Assembly (NCBI GenBank): GCA_046760905.1
Contig: JBHIFB010000069.1
Span: forward strand, 1 to 15,732
DNA length: 15,732 bases
Source of the DNA: JBHIFB01 sp046760905
GTDB taxonomy: Bacteria; Gemmatimonadota; CAZMKB01
Direction: 5' to 3'
The notes under the pieces are model-generated. The model did no database searches. It was not told the origin of the DNA and saw only the letters and a program-made list of their open reading frames with translations. Below are positions 1 through 7,822 of this stretch, piece by piece. The stretch's first letter is position 1. Each line of letters begins with the position of its first letter. A program made the translations under genes and the position numbers.

Positions 1-49
1 TCGCTTCCCAGAGTGATAATATGTTACCGTAATTGCGAACGCGACCACT
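1..49 (-). repeat. Partial copy of a palindromic repeat element, cut by the window edge
   Basis: These 49 bases are the exact reverse complement of positions 7688-7736. The full unit, seen at 7688-7741, begins AGTGGTCGC and ends GCGACCACT, so it has 9-bp terminal inverted repeats. This copy lacks the last five bases of one arm because the window starts inside it. It lies about 100 bp upstream of the symporter start and is non-coding. It looks like a small palindromic intergenic element (REP- or MITE-like). The family is not recognised. Confidence 0.85.
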
Positions 50-150
50 AAGCAAAGGTCTGCCCCCTTTGTTATTGTGCAGGAGCAGGATCCTTTGTAT
101 TCTATAGAGAATACTTTTCCATTGCTTTCGATCAGACAAGAGGAAAGCGC

Positions 151-1500
151 TTGGACCCTTCATCCTTTCTCGAAATACTCGGCACATCCCTCTGGGGCGT
201 ACCGATGCTCGCCCTGCTCCTCGGGACCGGCTTTCTCTTCACGATCAGGCTCAAGCTGATCCAGGTAGGCAGCTTTCCACGGGCCATCTATATCATGGCG
301 TATAGGGCGAGACACCTTGCCTCCGGTGATGTTCCCGGTGACATAACTCCCCTTCAGGCTTTCATGACCTCACTCGCCGGTGCCGTCGGCAACGGAAACA
401 TTGCAGGCGTTGCAACCGCCATCGCATCGGGGGGCCCCGGGGCTCTCTTCTGGATGTGGGTTAGCGGCTTCCTCGGCATGGCAACGAAGTATGCCGAGTC
501 TTATCTCGGGGTGAAGTACAGGAGGAGGTACGGAGACGGTACGATCGGTTCCGGACCGATGTACTATTTGAAAGAGGGCGCAGGCCTCCCTATCCTCGCC
601 TCTCTGTTTGCTTTCTTTCTAGGAGTAAGGACGCTCATCTCCACCTCTATCGTTCAGACGAGCTCTATTGCTATCGCTATAGAACAGGAGTTCGGAACGC
701 CCCAGCTTCTAACCGGCGTCACAGTTGCCTTCCTGACATGGCTCGTCATAATCGGCGGGATAAAGAGGATCGGAAAAATTGCAGAAATCCTTTCCCCTTT
801 CATGGTGATTCTATATATCGCAGGCGGTGTGTACGTGATACTGAGCAATGTCGCAGCTCTTTCCGGAGTTTTCCTCACCATATTTCGGGCCGCTTTCTCA
901 CCCTCTGCGGCTGTAGGCGGCTTCGCCGGGGCAAGTGTCAGGATGGCCATACGTTATGGAATAGCGAGGGGCATCTATTCGAACGAGGCCGGCACAGGCA
1001 GCGCCCCTATCGCGCACGGTGCTGCCCGTACGCTGGATCCGAGGAGCCAGGGGCTTTTAGCCATGATGGACGTCTTCGTTGATACCATTATTATATGTAC
1101 AATCACCGGGGTGGTTATCCTTGCGACCGGCATATGGACGGGAGGTGAAACGAGCACCGCGCTCACGAGGGGGTCATTCGAAACGGCCCTGCCCGGCCTT
1201 GGAATTGTCGTGGTCGCGGCCTCCTTCCTCTTCGGATACTCGACCCTCATCAGCTGGCCATACTACGGAGAACAGTGTTTTGCCTATCTCTTCGGCAGCC
1301 GCGTTAAAAAACCCTTCAGGTGGACGTTCTGCATCGTTATGATCACAGGCACTGTGCTTCACGTCGAGACTGTGTGGAGCATAGCAGACATCCTGAATGG
1401 TCTGGGTACAATCCCCAATCTCATAGGCATACTTTTCCTCTCCGGGGTCGTGATAAGGGGAAGCGGCGAAAGCCCGGGCAATGGAATCAGACACCCTTGA
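151..1500 (+). CDS. Sodium:alanine/glycine symporter (AGCS family)
   Basis: Inner-membrane secondary transporter that would import a small neutral amino acid such as alanine or glycine with Na+. The 449-residue protein is hydrophobic throughout, with about ten to eleven likely membrane segments. Family signatures are visible: GNGNIAG at residues 80-86 followed by a Gly-rich GGPGALFWMWV stretch, GPMYYL near 135-140, and YSNEAGTGSAPIAH at 276-289. Length is normal for the family. The start is TTG at 151, chosen because AGAGG sits seven bases upstream and the N-terminus then matches the usual AGCS start (LWG near residue 14, then the first helix). It is followed by 183 bp before transketolase. 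Substrate cannot be assigned, and its link to the sugar-phosphate genes downstream is positional only. Confidence 0.9.
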   Translation: MDPSSFLEILGTSLWGVPMLALLLGTGFLFTIRLKLIQVGSFPRAIYIMAYRARHLASGDVPGDITPLQAFMTSLAGAVGNGNIAGVATAIASGGPGALFWMWVSGFLGMATKYAESYLGVKYRRRYGDGTIGSGPMYYLKEGAGLPILASLFAFFLGVRTLISTSIVQTSSIAIAIEQEFGTPQLLTGVTVAFLTWLVIIGGIKRIGKIAEILSPFMVILYIAGGVYVILSNVAALSGVFLTIFRAAFSPSAAVGGFAGASVRMAIRYGIARGIYSNEAGTGSAPIAHGAARTLDPRSQGLLAMMDVFVDTIIICTITGVVILATGIWTGGETSTALTRGSFETALPGLGIVVVAASFLFGYSTLISWPYYGEQCFAYLFGSRVKKPFRWTFCIVMITGTVLHVETVWSIADILNGLGTIPNLIGILFLSGVVIRGSGESPGNGIRHP

Positions 1501-1683
1501 ATTTCACACTCAAAGGTCCTAAATATTCAGTAACAGGGCTTATACTCTCCGATAAAGAAATCTATTAGCCGATTTCACCTGTTCATACACATCACCGGAG
1601 AGATGGCCCTTGTCTTTTTCCGGGTCTCTTTCCTCTGGCGTATGGACTATGAACGTGAATTAAAAAAGACGGGAGAAGCGGTA

Positions 1684-3765
1684 ATGGGAAGGATGGTTCG
1701 AACTTTAAAGAGTGGAGACATCGATCAATTGTGCATCAATACCATTCGTACTCTCTCTATGGATGCGGTGCAATCGGCAAACTCGGGCCACCCGGGTACG
1801 CCCATGGCAATGGCGCCGGTTGTGTACTGTCTCTGGCAGCGGTTTCTCAGGTTCGATCCCGAGGACCCAATCTGGCCGAACAGGGATCGGTTCGTCCTCT
1901 CTATCGGGCACGCATCGATGCTCCTTTATTCAATGCTGCATCTTTGCTCTGTGAAAGCGGTAAATCCAAAATATGAGATAATAGGCGAGATGGCCGTGAA
2001 GCTAGAGGACATCAAGCAATTCCGGCAGCTTGGCAGCAAGTGCCCGGGTCACCCTGAATACCGCTGGACATCCGGCGTAGAGACGACGACCGGGCCGCTG
2101 GGGCAGGGCGTAGCGGTGAGTACCGGCATGGCGATTGCCGGGAAGTGGATGGCGAGCCATTTCAACCGACCCGGCTTTGAGATGTTCTCTTATGATGTAT
2201 ACGCACTGTGCGGGGACGGCGATATGATGGAGGGGGTGGCGGCGGAGTCGGCTTCGCTTGCAGGTCATCTCAGGCTCTCCAATCTCTGCTGGATATATGA
2301 CAACAACAGGATAACCATCGAAGGCCACACAGACTGGGTCTTCACCGAGGATGTCGCAGCAAGGTTTATTTCGTATGGATGGAACGTGACAAGGGTGGGT
2401 GATGCCAATGACATCGATATGCTTGAACGCGCCTACAACACGTTCAGGAATACGCATGACAGGCCCACACTCATCATCGTGGATAGCCACATCGCGTACG
2501 GTTCGCCTAACAAGCAGGACACGAGTGCTGCCCACGGGGCCCCCCTGGGCGAGGATGAGATACGGTTGACGAAGAAAAACTACGGCTGGCCTGAAGATTC
2601 GAAGTACCTCATACCGGATGGAGTCAGAGAGCATTTCAGAAAGGGAGTGGGCGAACGCGGTCATGCACTGCGGGAAGCGTGGATGGAGAAATTCACTGAG
2701 TACGAGAGTCGATATCCCGTGTTGGCCGATCATCTTTATAGGATGCAGCATCGCCAGCTTCCCGATGGATGGGACAAGGATTTTCCGGAATTCGCCCCGG
2801 ACCCGGAGGGCATATCCGGGAGGGAAGCATCGGGTAAGGTCCTGAACGCGGTGGCGAAGAATGTAGGGTGGCTGGTCGGCGGCTCGGCTGATCTCAGCCC
2901 TTCGACAAAAACACGCATCACAGGTGAAGGGGCATCGGATTTCACCGCGGAGAATTATGCTGGGCGCAACTTACACTTCGGCGTTCGTGAACACGCAATG
3001 GCATCGATTCTGAATGGGCTGTCACATTGTAAGGTCAGGCCATACGGCTCGGGTTTCTTGATATTCAGCGATTACTCGCGCCCGGCGATCAGGTTGAGCT
3101 CGCTCATGGAGCTGCCGGTAATCTACATTTTCACTCATGATTCGATAGGTGTCGGCGAGGACGGACCCACTCATCAGCCGGTCGAGCAGCTTGCCTCTCT
3201 GAGAGCCATACCCGGCCTCATAACCCTCAGGCCGGCGGACGCAAATGAGATTGTAGAGGCCTGGCGGGTCATCATGAGGCTTCGCCATGAACCTGTCGCG
3301 TTAGTTCTCTCAAGGCAGCCTCTGCCTGTCATGGACAGATCACGATTCGCCTCCGCCTCCGGGCTGGCCAGGGGGGCATACGTTCTGGCCGATGCTGAGG
3401 GTGGCAAGCCGGACGTGCTTCTTCTTGCGAGCGGCAGCGAGGTATGGCTGTGCGTTCAGGCCGCTCAATTGCTCAAAGAGGAGGGGATCAGGGCGCGTGT
3501 GATCAGCATGCCCTCCTTCGAACTGTTCGAACAGCAGAGCGAGGAGTATAAAAACAGCGTAATCTATCCTGACGTCCTTGCAAGAGTTTCGGTGGAACAG
3601 GCTTCGAGCTTAGGGTGGTCTCGATACATCGGTCTCACAGGCTGCAGTATAGGAATGGAGACATTCGGAGCTTCCGCGCCGCTTCAGGAGCTTCAGAAGA
3701 AGTTCGGTTTCACCCCTGAGAATGTGGCAGCCAGGGCAAAGGAGCAGCTGGTGAGGGCGAGGTAA
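1684..3765 (+). CDS. tkt: Transketolase
   Basis: Thiamine-diphosphate enzyme of the non-oxidative pentose phosphate pathway. It moves two-carbon units between ketose and aldose phosphates in the cytoplasm. The 693-residue protein has normal family length. Visible features are the N-terminal SGHPG (His36), the ThDP/Mg motif GDGDMMEG (Asp178) closing with DNN at 206-208, the second-domain GVREHAM segment, and EDGPTHQPVEQLASLR, which is diagnostic of transketolase. The frame is open from an ATG at 1603, but ATG 1684 is preferred: GGGAGAAG lies just upstream, and the extra 27 residues look like non-homologous leader. The stop lies 14 bp before the tal-pgi start, so the two genes are probably co-transcribed. 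Confidence 0.95.
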   Translation: MGRMVRTLKSGDIDQLCINTIRTLSMDAVQSANSGHPGTPMAMAPVVYCLWQRFLRFDPEDPIWPNRDRFVLSIGHASMLLYSMLHLCSVKAVNPKYEIIGEMAVKLEDIKQFRQLGSKCPGHPEYRWTSGVETTTGPLGQGVAVSTGMAIAGKWMASHFNRPGFEMFSYDVYALCGDGDMMEGVAAESASLAGHLRLSNLCWIYDNNRITIEGHTDWVFTEDVAARFISYGWNVTRVGDANDIDMLERAYNTFRNTHDRPTLIIVDSHIAYGSPNKQDTSAAHGAPLGEDEIRLTKKNYGWPEDSKYLIPDGVREHFRKGVGERGHALREAWMEKFTEYESRYPVLADHLYRMQHRQLPDGWDKDFPEFAPDPEGISGREASGKVLNAVAKNVGWLVGGSADLSPSTKTRITGEGASDFTAENYAGRNLHFGVREHAMASILNGLSHCKVRPYGSGFLIFSDYSRPAIRLSSLMELPVIYIFTHDSIGVGEDGPTHQPVEQLASLRAIPGLITLRPADANEIVEAWRVIMRLRHEPVALVLSRQPLPVMDRSRFASASGLARGAYVLADAEGGKPDVLLLASGSEVWLCVQAAQLLKEEGIRARVISMPSFELFEQQSEEYKNSVIYPDVLARVSVEQASSLGWSRYIGLTGCSIGMETFGASAPLQELQKKFGFTPENVAARAKEQLVRAR

Positions 3766-3779
3766 GGAGGCAGGTGGAC

Positions 3780-6635
3780 ATGAATCAATTGAAAGCGCTG
3801 AATGACTACGGACAATCCGTGTGGCTGGATTATATCAGGCGAGGCCTGATAACAAGCGGGGAGTTGAAGCGCATGATTGAGGAAGACGGCCTGCGCGGTG
3901 TGACCTCAAATCCGTCCATTTTCCAGAAGGCGATAACTGGAAGCACAGATTACAGGGAGCCGCTCGAAGCAATGCGACATCAGAGAATAACGGATGCCAA
4001 ATCGGTATACGAAAGGCTTGCCGTGGATGATATTCGAGATGCAGCCGATGTGCTGATGCCGGTATACGAGGAAACAAATAAGCGCGACGGTTACGTGAGC
4101 CTTGAAGTTTCTCCGCACCTGGCTCATGACACCGCGCAAACCGTCAGAGAGGCTAGGCGGCTCTGGAAGATGGTGGATCGAAGGAATCTAATGGTCAAAG
4201 TCCCCGCGACGCAACAGGGGTTGCCTGCCATCAAGCAACTCATAGGTGAGGGGATCAATGTAAACGTCACGCTGATCTTTGACAGAGATATGTATGTTAA
4301 AGTGGCCGAGGCATACATGGAGGGCCTGGAGGATTTCGCTTCCAGCGGGGGAGATGTGAGCCGGCTCGGAAGCGTTGCCAGTTTCTTCGTTAGTCGCATC
4401 GATTCAGCAATAGATTCTGTTGTCGCTGCCCGGTTGGCGAAAGGCACAGGCACGGGCGAGAGGCAGCTTCTGAAAAGCCTTCTGGGTTCTGTGGCCGTTG
4501 CCAATGCCAGGCTCGCTTATAAAAAGTACAAGGATATATACGGGAGCCGGCGCTGGCAGAAGCTCGCTCTAAAAGGAGCCCAGACTCAGCGGGTCCTTTG
4601 GGCCAGCACGAGTACCAAGAATCCAAATTACCCTGAGCTACTCTATGTTGAAGAGCTTATCGGCCCTGACACCGTGAACACAATGCCGCCCTCCACCTTC
4701 GAAGCCTTCAGGGACCACGGGCGCCTTCGCTCCAGCCTCGAGGAGGGCCTGGAGGCGGCCGTCGAGACCATGCAGGCACTCAAGGAGCTTGGAATCTCGA
4801 TGAAGAGTTTGACCGATGGTCTCCTCACCGATGGGGTTAGGTTGTTCGCCGAGTCCTTCGACAATCTGCTTATTGCGATCGAAACAAGATGCCGGGATAT
4901 CGACGCCACAGAAGTCAACCGGTTGAGCTTCTCCCTGCCTGAGAAGCTCGCTGCCGGGGTCAGCGATGCACTCGATGATTGGGAAAGCGGAAAAAAGGTG
5001 AGAAGGCTCTGGGCACGCGATTCATCACTTTGGACGGGTGGGGACGAGCGGGATTGGCTCGGCTGGTTGGATGTCACAGAGGATCAGGAGGCCCATTCCC
5101 GGCATCTGATCGATATCGCCGGCGAGATGAAGGGAGGGGAATTCTCCCACGCAGTGCTGCTGGGCATGGGTGGATCGAGTCTCTGCCCCGATGTGCTCGG
5201 GAGAACATTCGGCAGAATAGATGGTTTCCCGGAGCTTCATGTGCTTGACTCAACCGATCCTGATCAGATAAGATCTACCGAAGAGAGGATCGATCTTGCC
5301 AGGACGCTCTTCATCGTCTCGAGCAAATCGGGCACGACCCTCGAGCCAAATATTCTTAAAGACTATTTCTTCGAGCGAGTGGGTCAGATCCTCGGTTCAG
5401 AGGCGGCCGGATCCCGCTTCATAGCCATCACCGATCCAGGCTCGAAACTCCAGCAGGTTGCAGAAAGTGATGGCTTCCGGCATATATACTATGGAATGCC
5501 ATCGATCGGAGGAAGATATTCTGCGTTATCCGATTTCGGCATGGTACCGGCTGCAATCATGGGCATTGATACCCGGAAGTTCATCGACAGGGCCGCTGAG
5601 ATGGTGGCTGCATGTTCCTCTTGTGTGCCCGTCCAACAGAATCCGGGCGTTGTGCTTGGTACGATCCTCGGAGTGCACCAGAGGAAGGGCCGCGACAAGC
5701 TGACCGTAATAGTCTCGCCCGGCCTGGAAGGCCTTGGAGCATGGCTGGAGCAGCTGCTCGCAGAATCAACCGGGAAGGAAGCGAAGGCTATAATCCCGGT
5801 TGATCGTGAAGCGCCGGGTGCGCCCGATGTGTATGGAGATGACAGATTGTTCGTCTACATCAGGCTGGAATCTGCGCCGGATGAGTTCCAGGACAGGACG
5901 GTAGATGTGTTAGAGAGTAGCGGGCAGCCGGTTGTACGGATCAATGTTAAGGACATCAACGATCTGGGTCAGGAGTTTTTCCGCTGGGAGATCGCAACGG
6001 TGGTTGCAGGATCGATCATGGGTATCAACCCTTTCGATCAACCCGATGTGGAAGCAAGTAAGGTTGCAGCCCGGGAATTTATGGATGAGTTTGAGACGAG
6101 AGGCTACATGCCGCCCGAGACCGCGATCATTGAACAGAACGGAATCAAGCTATTCACAGATGATAGGAATGCGGTTGCACTGAAGGAGGCAGCAGGCGGG
6201 GATACATCCGTTAGTGGTTACCTGCGTGCACATTTCAACCGGCTGGGGCGTGGAGATTATTTTGCACTCCTTGCATTCATCGAGATGAATGAGTCAAACG
6301 AGGGGCGGCTTCAGAGGATTCGTCTGGCCGTCAGGGATAGAAAACGTGTCGCGTCATGCCTCGGATTTGGACCGCGTTTTCTCCACTCAACGGGCCAGGC
6401 ATACAAAGGTGGACCCAACACCGGACTATTCTTGCAGATCACAAGCGATGCAGCAAATGACATACCTGTTCCCGGCAAGAGATATTCGTTCGGCGTCGTG
6501 AAGGCGGCCCAGCAACGCGGGGATTTCCAAATACTCTCAGAGCGGGGCAGGAGGGCGCTGAGGGTTCATCTGAGTGCAGATACCGGGAAAGACCTGGCGA
6601 CACTCGAGGAAGCCGTCATGCGATCATTGGCATAG
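3780..6635 (+). CDS. tal-pgi: Bifunctional transaldolase / glucose-6-phosphate isomerase fusion
   Basis: A 951-residue natural fusion. Residues about 1-365 are transaldolase: GVTSNPSIF near residue 40 and LMVKVPAT with the Schiff-base lysine at Lys140. Residues about 400-951 are phosphoglucose isomerase: GMGGSSL, the phosphate-binding SSKSGTT at 514-520, GGRYSALSDFG, the catalytic-type Glu662 in LLAESTGKE, and His869/Lys876 in HSTGQAYKGG. All expected catalytic residues are present in both halves, so both activities are probably retained. The isomerase returns fructose-6-P made by transaldolase/transketolase to glucose-6-P for another oxidative turn. The start is ATG 3780, nine bases after GGAGG (3766-3770). 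A GTG at 3774 is in frame but too close to that site. This fused form is a known architecture in several bacterial groups. Confidence 0.95.
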   Translation: MNQLKALNDYGQSVWLDYIRRGLITSGELKRMIEEDGLRGVTSNPSIFQKAITGSTDYREPLEAMRHQRITDAKSVYERLAVDDIRDAADVLMPVYEETNKRDGYVSLEVSPHLAHDTAQTVREARRLWKMVDRRNLMVKVPATQQGLPAIKQLIGEGINVNVTLIFDRDMYVKVAEAYMEGLEDFASSGGDVSRLGSVASFFVSRIDSAIDSVVAARLAKGTGTGERQLLKSLLGSVAVANARLAYKKYKDIYGSRRWQKLALKGAQTQRVLWASTSTKNPNYPELLYVEELIGPDTVNTMPPSTFEAFRDHGRLRSSLEEGLEAAVETMQALKELGISMKSLTDGLLTDGVRLFAESFDNLLIAIETRCRDIDATEVNRLSFSLPEKLAAGVSDALDDWESGKKVRRLWARDSSLWTGGDERDWLGWLDVTEDQEAHSRHLIDIAGEMKGGEFSHAVLLGMGGSSLCPDVLGRTFGRIDGFPELHVLDSTDPDQIRSTEERIDLARTLFIVSSKSGTTLEPNILKDYFFERVGQILGSEAAGSRFIAITDPGSKLQQVAESDGFRHIYYGMPSIGGRYSALSDFGMVPAAIMGIDTRKFIDRAAEMVAACSSCVPVQQNPGVVLGTILGVHQRKGRDKLTVIVSPGLEGLGAWLEQLLAESTGKEAKAIIPVDREAPGAPDVYGDDRLFVYIRLESAPDEFQDRTVDVLESSGQPVVRINVKDINDLGQEFFRWEIATVVAGSIMGINPFDQPDVEASKVAAREFMDEFETRGYMPPETAIIEQNGIKLFTDDRNAVALKEAAGGDTSVSGYLRAHFNRLGRGDYFALLAFIEMNESNEGRLQRIRLAVRDRKRVASCLGFGPRFLHSTGQAYKGGPNTGLFLQITSDAANDIPVPGKRYSFGVVKAAQQRGDFQILSERGRRALRVHLSADTGKDLATLEEAVMRSLA

Positions 6636-6698
6636 AGACGACGACTACGAGATTTTGACAAATCGGTACAACTGTGTTTCCTGAAAGGAGTGGATGGT

Positions 6699-7682
6699 AT
6701 GCAGCTTGGTATGATCGGCCTTGGCAGGATGGGGGCGAACATGGTGAGGCGCCTCATGAAGGGTGGGCATGAGTGCGTTGTGTTTGCCAGAGATCCTGAG
6801 CATGTGAAGCTGATGGTGAATGAGGGTGCCATCGGCGCATCATCTCTTCGTGATCTTGTGAAAAAGCTGAACAAACCACGAGTTGCATGGCTCATGGTGC
6901 CCGCGGGCGATCCAACGGAGCAAACTGTCCGTGATCTGGGCGAACTCATGGAGCCAGGCGATGTGATAATCGATGGCGGCAACTCTCACTACAAAGACGA
7001 CGTGCGGCGCGCCAGGTTCCTGGGCGAGAAAGAAATACATTACGTGGATGTGGGCACGAGCGGTGGTATATGGGGTATAGAGAGAGGCTACTGTCTGATG
7101 ATCGGCGGGGAGGAAGGTGTTATTATGCATCTCGATCCCATCTTCAATACGCTTTCACCCGGGCCCGGTGAAATTGCCCGCACTCCGGGAATCGAGAAGA
7201 CGAGAGGGACGGCTGAGTCCGGCTATCTTCACTGCGGGAAAACCGGAGCAGGCCACTTCGTCAAGATGATCCATAATGGAATCGAGTACGGTCTGATGCA
7301 GGCTTATGCGGAGGGCTTCGACATCCTGAGGCAGGCTGCATCTCCAGATCTGCCCGAGGAATACCGCTTCGATTTCAACATGGCGGATATCGCGGAAGTG
7401 TGGAGGCGGGGGAGTGTCATAGGGTCCTGGCTGCTCGATCTGTCTGCTGCCGCTCTCAGGGAAGATCCGGGCCTTGAGAACTACACAGGTTTCGTGCAGG
7501 ATTCCGGTGAAGGTCGCTGGACCATCATGACTGCCCTGGAGGAGGCGACGCCGGCAGATGTGCTGTCGGCATCACTCTTCGCGCGTTTCAGATCGAGGCG
7601 GGATCATACCTTCGCCGAGAAGGTGCTGTCGGCGATGAGATATAAATTCGGGGGACACCTCGAGCCTCCTACCGGAGAGTAA
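6699..7682 (+). CDS. gnd: 6-phosphogluconate dehydrogenase, decarboxylating (short form)
   Basis: Oxidises 6-phosphogluconate to ribulose-5-P and CO2. At 327 residues it is the short (GntZ/YqeC-like) form rather than the 470-residue E. coli type. The Rossmann motif IGLGRMG is at residues 6-12. The catalytic region HFVKMIHNGIEYG carries Lys189, Asn193 and Glu196. After the second beta strand the cofactor loop reads FARDP (Ala30-Arg31). Short-form enzymes that prefer NAD usually have an acidic residue where Ala30 sits, so NADP use is plausible; this is inference. The start is ATG 6699, eight bases after AAGGAG; GTG 6690 is in frame but overlaps that site. It follows tal-pgi by 63 bp. The palindromic repeat begins five bases after its stop. 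Confidence 0.93.
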   Translation: MQLGMIGLGRMGANMVRRLMKGGHECVVFARDPEHVKLMVNEGAIGASSLRDLVKKLNKPRVAWLMVPAGDPTEQTVRDLGELMEPGDVIIDGGNSHYKDDVRRARFLGEKEIHYVDVGTSGGIWGIERGYCLMIGGEEGVIMHLDPIFNTLSPGPGEIARTPGIEKTRGTAESGYLHCGKTGAGHFVKMIHNGIEYGLMQAYAEGFDILRQAASPDLPEEYRFDFNMADIAEVWRRGSVIGSWLLDLSAAALREDPGLENYTGFVQDSGEGRWTIMTALEEATPADVLSASLFARFRSRRDHTFAEKVLSAMRYKFGGHLEPPTGE

Positions 7683-7687
7683 CTCTA

Positions 7688-7741
7688 AGTGGTCGCGTTC
7701 GCAATTACGGTAACATATTATCACTCTGGGAAGCGACCACT
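7688..7741 (+). repeat. 54-bp palindromic repeat element between gnd and zwf
   Basis: Complete copy of the element whose partial inverted copy lies at 1-49. It begins AGTGGTCGC and ends GCGACCACT, giving 9 bp of perfect terminal inverted repeat. This extends to 12 bp (TTC/GAA) if one G is bulged. The centre, GTAACATATTATCAC, is itself a quasi-palindrome, so the whole unit could fold into a compound hairpin. It starts five bases after the gnd stop and ends 77 bases before zwf. No T-run follows either arm, so a simple intrinsic terminator is not supported. Confidence 0.85.
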
Positions 7742-7784
7742 CTGTGGGGGTCTGGGGGAACGCAGCACTAAGTAAGCCGTTTGT

Positions 7785-7822
7785 GAGGTTTATCAATGAA
7801 CTGTGAAGGGGTTCAAAAATGA
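7785..7822 (+). promoter_or_regulatory. Duplicated translation-start segment / mini-ORF ahead of zwf
   Basis: An ATG at 7796 has GAGG seven bases upstream and opens an eight-codon frame, MNCEGVQK, whose TGA overlaps the zwf start as ATGA. The DNA around the two starts is similar: ATGAACTGTGAAGG at 7796 and ATGAGCTGTGAGGA at 7819. The mini-ORF therefore looks like a tandem duplication of the first codons of zwf (MSCEEDK). It could couple translation into zwf or be inert. Confidence 0.35.

Noticed and set aside
75..103. Possible promoter TTGTGC-17-TATTCT ahead of the symporter
   Set aside because: Only three of six -35 bases and four of six -10 bases match; this is too weak to annotate.
2002..2751. 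A 249-codon minus-strand open frame inside transketolase
   Set aside because: It is the antisense of a strongly conserved gene and has no recognisable motif; its length is explained by the codon bias of the true gene.
7688..7752. The palindrome after gnd as an intrinsic terminator
   Set aside because: The stem arms are separated by about 30 bases and are not followed by a T-run on either strand; it fits a repeat element better.
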